DNA of 64,000 bases from [Clostridium] viride DSM 6836. GTDB lineage: Bacteria; Bacillota; Clostridia; Oscillospirales; Oscillospiraceae. Under the pieces are notes generated by a model, which saw nothing but the letters and a program-made list of their open reading frames with translations, was not told the DNA's origin and searched no databases. The position numbers and the translations under genes were made by a program. The stretch lies in the NCBI GenBank assembly GCA_000620945.1, contig KK211198.1:248001-312000 (forward strand). The letters run 5' to 3'. Shown one piece after another: positions 7,696 to 16,500 of this stretch. Position 1 is the stretch's first letter. Each line of letters begins with the position of its first letter.

Positions 7696-8420
7696 GACAT
7701 CAGCAAGAATTTCTGAAATTTATAAAAGAACAGTATCCGCCCGGCACCCGCATTCGGTTAACAGAAATGCAAGACCCCTATGCGCCTGTGCCGTCAGGTA
7801 TGGAGGGAACAATTAACTTTATTGACGATGCAGGCCAGTTCCACATGAAATGGGATAACGGCCGATCCCTCGCTCTCATCCCAGGCGTAGATAAATTTTC
7901 GGTTATCCCACAGCCCCTCCAAACGCTAAAGCTGTATATGCCTCTGGCTGTGATGCAGTATGAACGCGATGAATGGGGCTCTTTGGAGGAATACCCCTCG
8001 GAACTCGACCAGGGAACGATACTTTCCTATCACGACCGAATCCTTGCCGCCATCCTCAAGGAGCGGATGCCGGAGGAAACGGAACGAGGACTCATGGAAT
8101 ATTATCACGGGGATGACAGCGTAAGTCAGAAAGTGAAGTCCCTCTTTTTCACAGTGGAGCAAGTTGGGAACAAGCTGATGGGTGTGGCTGAATGCCGGGT
8201 ACAAGGGGATTTGAATGATGCGGAGCTGGAGCAGCTCAAAGATTATGCTTCTGGTCAGGCATCAGATGGTTTCGGTGAGGGCTTCGAGCAGCATCCGATT
8301 AAGATTGGCAGCGATGAACTATATGTCAGCCTTTGGACGGCGTCAAGGGACTGGAGCATAACGACAAAGGATGAATTAGAGGCTATGAGCCAGCAAATGG
8401 GAGGAATGCATCTTGGATAA
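7692..8420 (+). CDS. DUF4314 domain protein
   Basis: The 242-residue protein begins with a DUF4314 domain (residues about 15-75, YPPGTRIRLTEMQDPYAPVPSGMEGTINFIDDAGQFHMKWDNG), an SH3-like barrel common in Tn1549-type elements. The remainder (DUF6329-like, LYMPLAVMQYERDEWG...) is unassigned. It overlaps both neighbours by a few bases. The protein ends in the Met-containing tail QQMGGMHLG, one of several such tails in the element. Function unknown. Confidence 0.75.
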   Translation: MRHQQEFLKFIKEQYPPGTRIRLTEMQDPYAPVPSGMEGTINFIDDAGQFHMKWDNGRSLALIPGVDKFSVIPQPLQTLKLYMPLAVMQYERDEWGSLEEYPSELDQGTILSYHDRILAAILKERMPEETERGLMEYYHGDDSVSQKVKSLFFTVEQVGNKLMGVAECRVQGDLNDAELEQLKDYASGQASDGFGEGFEQHPIKIGSDELYVSLWTASRDWSITTKDELEAMSQQMGGMHLG

Positions 8421-9903
8421 ACAATCAAGGAATAGGCTTCCCGAACAGTGCCTGTTCATGAATGCGAATGGCGAAATTATGCGCATTGAATATGGGAAGC
8501 CAGGATTCAGCCGCTCCGAACTCAACACGGAGAATAGAAAGGCAAACCAGGTAATTGTCAACAGCTACAATGAGAAGCACGGCATTACAGCCGAACAGGT
8601 CGATACCATGCATCAAGGGGCGCTGTTTGGCTGGAATGTTCCCCAGCTTTCCCAACAAGAGCATTCCGGCATGGAAGGCGGCCGTATTTTTGAAGTGGAA
8701 ATTAGCCGCCCCGGTTCATTTGGTGCGGAGACTTCCTCCACTCTCAAGCTCCCTGCTACACCATACCAAATATTGGATGCGCTGGACAAGGCCCGCATCA
8801 CCGATAAACGTGTCATCTATTCTACGAAAATCATAGGCTGCGAGCTGGACTATCTGCCTCAGTTTATCGGCACGAATGCGAACCTATATGAGCTGAATCA
8901 TCTGACCGAGCGTTTGTCCTCATTAAACGAATGGGAGCTGGACTGCTTCGAGGGGATGGTCATGATGGATACCATCCGGACCCAATACTCCCCCATCGCA
9001 ATAGACCGCCTCATCAACATGACCCACAGCATGAAGGACTGCCATGTCGTCTATGAAGCCCATAACGACAGCACCCTCGGTAAATTTTATGCGGATAACG
9101 ACTTTGTGCCGGAACTCGAAAATGTGCCGGATGAAATTTACGAATGCCTGGACTTCGGTAAAATTGGCAAAGAGATGCGTGAGGGCGAGGGTGGCGTATT
9201 CACTCCACATGGCTATGTGGTCCAAAATGGCGAGATTTCGCAGACCTACCATAGCGGTGATGCCGTCCCCTTGGAAAAACCGGATTATACCGTGCTTCTC
9301 CGTATCACCAAAGGGTATTTTAACGATCCGCAATATGATAACAATCTGGTTGCTTTCCTGAAGCTCCCCGCGGATGATGAGATGCTCTCTCAAGCCGTTG
9401 AAGCGGTGAAAGCAGCATCACCGGAGGAATGTGTATTCTCCGCTGCGGACTGCATGATACCCTCCCTTACTGAAAAAATCGAAGATTCCCTATATGAATC
9501 GGAGGGCGACAGATACGGCTTGGTCAATGAATTGGCACAGCAGCTCCGCCACATCAAAGAGGAAAATGGTGTCCTGACCTACAAAGCGATGCTGGAAACA
9601 ACCCCTGCGGATATTTCGTTAGAGGATGCGCTTGATCTTGCTTTTCTGACGGGGGAATTTGAGATTCTGTCCGAAACTGCTTCTCCCGCCGATTACGCTG
9701 AAAAGGAAGTTCAGAGGATGATGTCATTTGAAAGCGACGATGGCTTGGAGCAATTCTGCAACTTGGAAGGATACGGGCGGTATCTCATGGAGAAATACGG
9801 CATTGCCGAAACCCCTTATGGACTGCTTGAACAACAAAATGGTCGGACGGTGGAGCAATGCCTTAACCGTCCAAGCCAGAGCCACGGCATGGAAATGAAA
9901 TAG
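8413..9903 (+). CDS. ArdA-like antirestriction family protein (tentative)
   Basis: The 496-residue protein has acidic, ArdA-like segments: ANLYELNHLTERLSSLNEWELDCFEG (about 155-180), FYADNDFVPELENVPDEIYECLDFGKIGKEM (about 220-250) and a C-terminal LEQFCNLEGYGRYLMEKYGI. ArdA proteins mimic DNA and block type I restriction enzymes during conjugative entry. The protein is strongly acidic, as expected for a DNA mimic, but nearly three times longer than Tn916 ArdA (about 165), so a multi-domain variant is meant. It ends SHGMEMK. Start 8413 is TTG, inside the upstream gene's end, behind GGGAGG. Confidence 0.55.
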   Translation: MDKQSRNRLPEQCLFMNANGEIMRIEYGKPGFSRSELNTENRKANQVIVNSYNEKHGITAEQVDTMHQGALFGWNVPQLSQQEHSGMEGGRIFEVEISRPGSFGAETSSTLKLPATPYQILDALDKARITDKRVIYSTKIIGCELDYLPQFIGTNANLYELNHLTERLSSLNEWELDCFEGMVMMDTIRTQYSPIAIDRLINMTHSMKDCHVVYEAHNDSTLGKFYADNDFVPELENVPDEIYECLDFGKIGKEMREGEGGVFTPHGYVVQNGEISQTYHSGDAVPLEKPDYTVLLRITKGYFNDPQYDNNLVAFLKLPADDEMLSQAVEAVKAASPEECVFSAADCMIPSLTEKIEDSLYESEGDRYGLVNELAQQLRHIKEENGVLTYKAMLETTPADISLEDALDLAFLTGEFEILSETASPADYAEKEVQRMMSFESDDGLEQFCNLEGYGRYLMEKYGIAETPYGLLEQQNGRTVEQCLNRPSQSHGMEMK

Positions 9904-9981
9904 CAGAATCTTTGTCTGCATTTGGTATAGCTATTTTCATAAATCTGTGGCATGGTGTTGTGCTTGAAGGAGGTGAGCGGA

Positions 9982-10269
9982 ATGGAGCAATGGAAAGACT
10001 CCCTGCAAACTGCTCTGGATGATCGGCTCAATGCGGCATTTGCAGAGCTGGCGGAATCCAACGCCGATGTCCGAGATGCTATGAAACAGCAACTGGAGGC
10101 ATCAATACTGTTAAAGGATCATCCCAAATACGATGATGAGCTGAAACAGATCGCAGACTCATACTTTGAAGCCATGCAGCTTTTATTAGGCGAATACAGT
10201 CAGCATATGTACATCCAGGGCGCCAAGGACTGTGTGACAGTTTTAAGGGAGCTTGGCGTAATCAAGTAG
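9982..10269 (+). CDS. Small helical ICE protein, unknown function
   Basis: The 95-residue product begins MEQWKDSLQTALDDRLNAAF after GGAGGTGAG. It is predicted all-helical with no membrane segment and no known motif. The stop codon forms part of the following terminator. An upstream TTG/GTG extension is less likely because of the ribosome site position. Confidence 0.6.
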   Translation: MEQWKDSLQTALDDRLNAAFAELAESNADVRDAMKQQLEASILLKDHPKYDDELKQIADSYFEAMQLLLGEYSQHMYIQGAKDCVTVLRELGVIK

Positions 10270-10296
10270 CACAGGCAATGATGTCTGTGCTTTTTT
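10268..10296 (+). terminator. Rho-independent terminator
   Basis: AGCACAG (10268-10274) pairs with CTGTGCT (10285-10291), then T6. The 5' arm overlaps the preceding stop codon. Confidence 0.8.
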
Positions 10297-10313
10297 AGAC
10301 CCCCAATATAGAA

Positions 10314-10353
10314 ACAAGGCCGTTTCCCCGACAGGAGGCGGCCCTGTTTTTTT
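10314..10353 (+). terminator. Second tandem terminator
   Basis: ACAAGGCCG (10314-10322) pairs with CGGCCCTGT (10339-10347) with one mismatch and is followed by T7. Two terminators in 90 bases strongly insulate the downstream genes. Confidence 0.75.
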
Positions 10354-10405
10354 ATGCCCTTTTTGCCTTGACTTCCTTTCCGGGGAAACAACCGGAAAGG
10401 AGGCA

Positions 10406-10741
10406 ATGATGCTCAAGGAGCAGCTTGCGGAGTATCTGCATCGTTATCATCACGGCGCCGAAAATGCCGTCACAAGCAAAATGATGGAATACGCATTCCA
10501 CGTTTCAGGTAAGGAACTGCGTGACCTTGTCAATGCCCTGCGCCGTGAGGGTATCCCCATTGCCAGTGATCAAAGCGGCTATTTCTACGCAAAGACCGAG
10601 GCTGAAGTGCGCCTGACCATCCGGCACATGAAAAGCCGTATCAGCGGAATCAGCGCCGCCATCACCGGACTCAAGCGTTCCCTCACGGCGTTTGACGATA
10701 CGCAGATACGCCTGCCGCTGGAGGGAGGTGATGACTCCTGA
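10406..10741 (+). CDS. Winged-helix-like small ICE protein
   Basis: The 111-residue protein has an N-terminal winged-helix pattern (VTSKMMEYAFHVSGKELRDLVNALRREGIPIASDQSGYFYA, residues about 22-62). The motif resembles phage/ICE DNA-binding proteins that read host or element promoters. Two consecutive ATG codons follow GGAAAGGAGGC; the first or the second could start. Its end runs into the methylase gene, so the two are coupled. Confidence 0.6.
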   Translation: MMLKEQLAEYLHRYHHGAENAVTSKMMEYAFHVSGKELRDLVNALRREGIPIASDQSGYFYAKTEAEVRLTIRHMKSRISGISAAITGLKRSLTAFDDTQIRLPLEGGDDS

Positions 10742-10749
10742 ACAGCTTT

Positions 10750-11580
10750 ATGTCTTGGATCGGTGGCAAGAAATCCCTGCGTGAGCTGATCGTCACCCTT
10801 TTTCCCCTCTACTATGAAAGATACATCGAGGTATTCGGCGGGGGCGGCTGGATTCTTTTTCATAAGTTCCCCGGCAATGACTTTGAGGTGTACAACGATT
10901 TTAATGGGTTATTGGTCAATCTTTACCGCTGTGTGCGGGATAAGCCAGAGGAACTCATGGACGCACTGCGTTATGTTCTCAATGCCCGTGCAGATTTTGA
11001 CCATGTCAAAAATACCCTTGCCCGTGACAGCCCTGCCTCGGATGTGCAGAAAGCCGCTTGGTTTTATCAGCTCATCCGCTACAGCTACGCATCGGGGCTG
11101 ACGAGCTACGGCAGCCAGCCACATGATATTCGGTCCAATTTTCCGCTGATTGAGCAGGCCCACAGGCGGCTTGCCAAAGTGGTCGTTGAAAACAAGGACT
11201 TTGAGAAGCTGATTGGGCAGTATGACCGCCCCGTTAGTTTCTTCTACTGTGACCCGCCGTACTTTGAAACAGAGAACTACTACAAAAACGTAGGCGAGGA
11301 TGGCTTTACAGAAAAAGACCATATCCGCCTGCGGGATGCACTGCTGCGGATTGAGGGCAAATTCCTGCTGTCCTACAATGACTGCGAATTTATCCGGGAG
11401 CTATATGATACACCGGGCATTCAAATCGACTCCTATACCCGAATCAACAACATCAAGCAAAGGTATGACAATGGGGCGCAGTTCCCTGAAATCCTCATTG
11501 CCAACTACGATATGCGAGAACGGACGAGGGAGGCTCCTTCACAGCTCAACTTATTTGATGACGGAGGGATTGAACTCTGA
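10750..11580 (+). CDS. DNA adenine methylase, D12 (Dam) class
   Basis: The protein is about 276 residues, normal for the family. Motif I is near the N-terminus (WIGGKKSLRELI, EVFGGGGWILFHK) and the catalytic motif DPPYFETENYY is near residue 165. It transfers methyl from SAM to N6-adenine. The ATG at 10750 is 19 bases from GGAGG; an in-frame CTG at 10738, overlapping the previous stop, would sit at ideal spacing and may be the true start. No cognate restriction gene is adjacent, so it is an orphan methylase, probably protecting the element or marking it. Confidence 0.85.
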   Translation: MSWIGGKKSLRELIVTLFPLYYERYIEVFGGGGWILFHKFPGNDFEVYNDFNGLLVNLYRCVRDKPEELMDALRYVLNARADFDHVKNTLARDSPASDVQKAAWFYQLIRYSYASGLTSYGSQPHDIRSNFPLIEQAHRRLAKVVVENKDFEKLIGQYDRPVSFFYCDPPYFETENYYKNVGEDGFTEKDHIRLRDALLRIEGKFLLSYNDCEFIRELYDTPGIQIDSYTRINNIKQRYDNGAQFPEILIANYDMRERTREAPSQLNLFDDGGIEL

Positions 11581-11643
11581 CCGGAAGCAGAAAACAAAAT
11601 TCGCCCCATATCAAGGGGCAAACATTTTAAGGAGGAACAGACC

Positions 11644-12216
11644 ATGAAAAATCATCAGAAGAAAACCGAGCAGACCCTGCAAATCCCTCTTGTTATTCAG
11701 CAGCGGTGCGGGTTTACCGATGCCGAAACCCTTGCAGTGATGGCTGCCGATGGTGTATGCGTTATCCACAAGGGTAAGATGACGGCGCTGGAGCTTATCC
11801 GTGTTATCACCGCACTCAGTGAACTGGCAAGCGATATGACGATCCATCTCGCCAAAGCCTGCGGCCTCTGCAATAACTGCGGCGATGAAAATCCTGAAGC
11901 TGGTACGGAATGCGGCTGTGGCAACAACCCCGCCGAGTGGGTGGCTAACTGCTCCCTCTGCCATGATCTGCTGGACGAGAGCCAGAGCATCCATATTCCC
12001 GACTATCTGCTGGAGGAAGCGGGTATTCCCGAGGGTGCCAAGCTGGAAGCCTATACCGATGGGGACAGCGGTGAAATCACGGTGGTGGAGGCGGACATCC
12101 AGCAGGACATCAACGATGTGCCTCCCTGCATTCTTTCAATGCTGGCGCAGAGCGGCATCTGCCTTGCGGCATTGGATGAACTGATTATGCAGGAAAGCAT
12201 CATCTATGGCAAATAA
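11644..12216 (+). CDS. ICE protein with Cys-rich segment and AbrB-like C-terminal part
   Basis: The 190-residue protein has a central cysteine-rich stretch (ACGLCNNCGDENPEAGTECGCGNNP...CSLCHDL; CxxC pairs suggest a zinc ribbon, residues about 72-110). It is followed by HIPDYLLEEAGIPEGAKLEAYTDGDSGEITVVEAD, a swapped-hairpin AbrB/SpoVT-like pattern. That combination suggests nucleic-acid binding or regulation. The start follows GGAGGAAC. No precise function assigned. Confidence 0.65.
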   Translation: MKNHQKKTEQTLQIPLVIQQRCGFTDAETLAVMAADGVCVIHKGKMTALELIRVITALSELASDMTIHLAKACGLCNNCGDENPEAGTECGCGNNPAEWVANCSLCHDLLDESQSIHIPDYLLEEAGIPEGAKLEAYTDGDSGEITVVEADIQQDINDVPPCILSMLAQSGICLAALDELIMQESIIYGK

Positions 12217-12257
12217 CCCGTATTCGCTCTCCAAAACACCGCTTGGGAGGTGAGAAT

Positions 12258-12812
12258 ATGCCGGGGATTTCCCTGAAAAACGGCCTCATTTCTTATTACG
12301 GAAACCCGGCCGGTTATACAGAAAAAGAAAATGCAGTTGTGGACAACATCTTTCAGAGCAATGAGCTGTCTGCTTGGCTGAAAAGCCGTTCCCTAACACC
12401 GCAGTGGACGGATGGCGTGATGGAGCGGCTTCTTGCCGGGGAACGGCTGGGTGGTATCGAAACTGCTGCTCCGCTGAAAAATGTTCGCATCTGGCAGCTC
12501 AAGCCCGACGTGGATATCCACATGAAATTTATTTCCTATGAGGAAATGGTGCGGAAGTTCGGAGAACCGTCTCCCGGAAATTACCGTATCGCCTATGACG
12601 GCCAGCTTGATACCAATGATCCAGAAACTATCTACGAGCGGTACAGCATACGGCAGCCTCCCGGCTTTTTAGGGAATCCACTCTCCATGTCAGACATCAT
12701 TGAGCTATACAACGCTGCCGGAAGCGAGTTCTACTATGCGGACCGTAAGGTATTCCGGCAGATCGAATTTGAATCACCCGAACCCATCCAAACCATGGAC
12801 ATGAGTATGTAG
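12258..12812 (+). CDS. YodL-domain protein
   Basis: The 184-residue protein contains two YodL-type segments, the clearer being LSMSDIIELYNAAGSEFYYADRKVFRQIEF near the C-terminus (typical of PF14191, found in Firmicute ICEs). Start 12258 is set by GGGAGGTGAG; an upstream in-frame ATG has no room. The C-terminus is IQTMDMSM, one of the shared Met-rich tails. Function unknown. Confidence 0.7.
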   Translation: MPGISLKNGLISYYGNPAGYTEKENAVVDNIFQSNELSAWLKSRSLTPQWTDGVMERLLAGERLGGIETAAPLKNVRIWQLKPDVDIHMKFISYEEMVRKFGEPSPGNYRIAYDGQLDTNDPETIYERYSIRQPPGFLGNPLSMSDIIELYNAAGSEFYYADRKVFRQIEFESPEPIQTMDMSM

Positions 12813-12868
12813 GCAGCCTTGGGCTGTCTTTTCTTATGCCCGCCATCAATAGAACGGAGGAAAACCAT

Positions 12869-13132
12869 ATGATTTATGTTATCAAAAAAGTAAAGGCTGC
12901 GGTTTCTCATAAGCTGACGGCGGCAAAGGACACCGCCGCCAGACTTGCATTCCGCGGCAGGCGCATTCTCTCAGAGAGTGCCGGGGAGGGCTACATCGAC
13001 ACGGCCATTAAAATCCTGCTGGCCGTTGTCATTGGCGCCCTGCTCCTTGCAGGGCTCTACGCACTGTTTGGCGAAACCGTGCTGCCGACTCTGACTCAGC
13101 GTATCAAGGAGATGTTCAACTACGCCGGTTAA
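12869..13132 (+). CDS. DUF6133 prepilin-like protein (copy 1)
   Basis: The 87-residue protein has a basic N-terminus followed by GEGYIDTAIKILLAVVIGALL and one long hydrophobic helix, then a short polar tail. The GE-G-Y-ID junction before the helix resembles a prepilin/Flp cleavage site (processing after Gly), and an A24 prepilin peptidase is encoded at 17713. Its last 49 residues are identical to copy 2 at 17493 except for one residue. It probably provides a pilin-like subunit for the Tad-type apparatus. Membrane-inserted until processed. Confidence 0.7.
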   Translation: MIYVIKKVKAAVSHKLTAAKDTAARLAFRGRRILSESAGEGYIDTAIKILLAVVIGALLLAGLYALFGETVLPTLTQRIKEMFNYAG

Positions 13133-13165
13133 GAGTACCGGCAATTTTAAGAAGGAGGAAAAACC

Positions 13166-13525
13166 ATGCCTAAGAATACAACACCGGCTGTCCCCAAGTA
13201 CGATGTGAAAATCCATTCCATCCGCCCGGAGGGAAGCTGCAAGGCCACCGCCTCGGTTAACATCTACAGTGATTTTGCCGTGCGGGGCATCAAGATCATG
13301 GACGGCTCCAAGGGGCTGTTTGTCTCCATGCCCAGCTATAAAGCCGGAAACGGTGAGTACAAGGATATCTGCTTCCCTTGCACCAAAGAAGCCAAAGCAG
13401 AATTTGACAAGGCGGTCATCGGTGCCTACCAGCAGGCGCTCACCCAAGGGCAGACCGCCGTACAGAAACAGGAATCTCCCGAACCCCAGCAGGAGCAAAG
13501 CCAGCCTGTCATGGGTGGGATGTAG
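13166..13525 (+). CDS. SpoVG-family protein
   Basis: The 119-residue protein has the SpoVG core (YDVKIHSIRPEGSCKATASVNIYSDFAVRGIKIMDGSKGLFVSMPS, then YKDICFP), a site-specific RNA/DNA-binding regulator in Firmicutes. Its C-terminal extension is rich in Gln/Glu/Pro and ends QPVMGGM. It is a divergent accessory copy; the host's own spoVG would be elsewhere. It lies between a prepilin gene and the giant surface protein. Confidence 0.85.
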   Translation: MPKNTTPAVPKYDVKIHSIRPEGSCKATASVNIYSDFAVRGIKIMDGSKGLFVSMPSYKAGNGEYKDICFPCTKEAKAEFDKAVIGAYQQALTQGQTAVQKQESPEPQQEQSQPVMGGM

Positions 13526-13535
13526 GAGGTAGACG

Positions 13536-16500
13536 ATGAAGGAGAAAATGAAAAGACCTCTCAGCATCCTCCTCGTGGTCTGCATGGTTGTTGCCCTGCT
13601 TGCGGGCAGCGCCTATGCGGTAAACCGATATTTTGAGGATGCCAAAGGCCATTGGGCGGAGGAAGCCATCCAAATCCTCACGGATAAGGGCGTCATCAGC
13701 GGCTATCCCGATGGTCTCGCACATCCCGACGCAATCATTACAAGAGGCGAGTTTGCCGCCCTGATTGCCAGGACTATGGAACTGCCGGAACCGGATGAAA
13801 GTGAAGTCACCATTCGCTTTACTGACATTGCCGGACACTGGTCGGAGCAGTATGTAGAGTCGCTCATCATTGCAGGAATTATCCAAAAGGACGATTTCGG
13901 GACGAAGTTCCTGCCGAATGATCCAATCACCCGCATGGAGATGATCCGAATGCTGGTGAGGGCTATCGGCAAGGGCGACCATGATGTATCCTGCCCCTGT
14001 GTCACCGGGTTTTCCGATGACGATGGACTCGCTGATGGGGATAAAGCCTGTATCTGTACAGGCAAAAAGTACGGCATTGTGACTGGTTACCCGGACGGTA
14101 CAGTAAAGCCGGAAGGCAAAGCCACCCGTGCGGAAGCCTTTGAAATGCTGGTGGATACGGAGAAAGCAAAGGAACAGATCAAAAAAGAAGAACCTCCGAA
14201 GCCGCCCGTAACACCCAAGCCGGAGGATAAGCCTTCCGGTGGCGGCGGTTCTGGCGGTGGTGGTTCCTCTTATGTTCCCGCTCCGCAGTTCAGCTTCACA
14301 TTGCCCAAAACCGCCTACACCGCCGATGAAATTGAGATTAAGCCGGAAAGTCGCTATGTGAGCGGTGTGACATGGACAATTCTTAAAAACGGACTGCCCG
14401 CCGAGCTTCCCGGGCTGACAGAGGGCGAACTGACCGCTGCAGGCGGCAAGGTGAAATTCACGCATACCGGTAGCATCACCCTCATTGCCACGGCAAAAAA
14501 CAGCCGGGGCGCCACGGTGACCCATGAGCAGACGGTCAGCATCTATCCGGTGGTGACAGCGGCATTCACACTGCCCGAAACCGCCCATGCCGATACCGGC
14601 GTGCCGGTGGAGCTTTCCACGGAGAATCTCGGTTCCAATTCGGTGCTGTGGTCCCTCCAAAAAGATGGAACCGCCGCCGATATGGAGAAAGCCGTCACCG
14701 GAGAGCTGACCGCTGCTGGCGGCACGGTGCTGTTCAAGGATAAGGGCAGCTATACGCTCACGGCCTCCATCACAGACGAGCTGGGCAAGGTTGTCACCGC
14801 ACAGAGCAGCATTACCGTCTACCCTGTGGCGGAGGTGAATCTCACCCTGCCGGCAGTTACCCATACCGATAAAACCGCCCAGCTAAAAACAGAAACAAAA
14901 GAAACGGATGGGCTCACGCTAACCTACACCCTGACCCGCAACGGAGAATCCGCTGACATCGACACATGGATTGAAGGAGATCCCGACCATGGCAGCATCC
15001 GATTCAAGGAAAAAGGTGTCTATGCGCTGACCGCTTCCGTTACCGATGCTACCGGCAGAGTGTTTGCCGGTAGCGCAGGCATCACGGTCTACCCGGTGGG
15101 CTCGGCGGGATTCTACTTGCCCGAAGTCTTCCATACCGACAAAGCGGTTGTGGTGGAAGCGGTGTTCGGAGAGATCGGCAGCCATACCGCCAAATGGTCC
15201 CTGCTGCATGACGGCAAGGAGGTATCCCTCACCAATGCGGCGGAGGGTACGCTGGGCAACAACGGCGGTGAGCTGAAGTTCCGCTCCAAAGGCAGCTATA
15301 TCCTGAAAGCGGAGTTCACCGATGATGGCGGCAGGAGCTACCGCTATGAGCAGGGCTTCAAGGTTTATCCCGTGCCCAACCTTACCTACGGCCTGCCAAA
15401 ACACGCCCATACCGACACCGATATCGTGGTCAAAACCGAAGCCAACCATCTGGACGGTCTCGCCGTTGAGTGGCTGGTGGATAACACATTCGGTTTCCAA
15501 GATTGGTCGACTTATGTGGACGGAAAGCTCTCGAATGACGGAGGTACCATCCGCTTCAAAAGAGCGGGCATCTATGAGCTGGTAGCGAGAATCACCGATG
15601 ATACCGGCCGTGTCTTTCTGTACGAAAGCAAGGACAGGTGCGAGGTGCTTCCCGTACTGACTATCGGCTTTGAACTTCCTGCCTTTGCCTACACTGATAC
15701 CGCCATTGACCTCAGAACTCATGGCAATAATAATGTTCTGCCTGTGGAGTGGTCCGTCAGCAAGGACGGCAAGAGCATTCCGCTCTCCGAGGCGTTTGAC
15801 GGCAGCCTCACCCCCCAGGGCGGCAAGATTACCTTTAAGGGCGGCGGCGAGTATGTTCTTACCGCAGCCATGACCGACTATCTGAAACGCAGTTATTCCC
15901 ACAGCGAAAACATCCGCATCCTGCCGGTGGTGCAGTATGCTTTCACCATGCCGCAGACTGTTCACTACAGTACGGAGTTTGAGGTTGCCGCAAGGGATGT
16001 TCGGCATATCGGCAGCTATGCTGTGGTCTGGACACTGCAAAAGGATGGCAATACCGCACAGTATCAGGGTACCCTGGGCAATGACGGCGGTAGAATTGCC
16101 ATCCGTGACATCGGCACTTTTACCCTGACCGCTTCCATCACCGACAGCGCAGGACGTGCAATCTCACATGCGGAGAGTATTACGGTAACCAATACGGCGC
16201 CGAATGCTCCTGTGGTAGAGGCCGTTCCAACCCGTACAGCCAAGGATGGAAAGTTTCTCGTCAACATCACCGCCAATGCCACAGATCCCGATGGAGATGC
16301 GGTGACCTTGGAGTATGCGGACACTGCGGCTGACGGCTACTATGCGCCGGGTACCCACACCATCCGTGTCAGGGCGAAGGATATTGCCGGGGCTTACTCT
16401 ACCTGGACCGAGAAAACTTTCACCGTGACCAATGCCGCCCCCACTGTTACCCTGACAGCCGAGCCAACCCGCATTGTCAAGGACGGCAAGTTCCTTGTCA

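Noticed and set aside
13509-14864. Long minus-strand ORF of 451 codons under the SLH gene
   Set aside because: It is a shadow of a high-GC third-position repeat gene; the plus strand has the signal peptide, SLH domains and ribosome site.
14919-16040. Second long minus-strand ORF under the repeat region
   Set aside because: Same shadow effect of the repeats; no ribosome site or domain.
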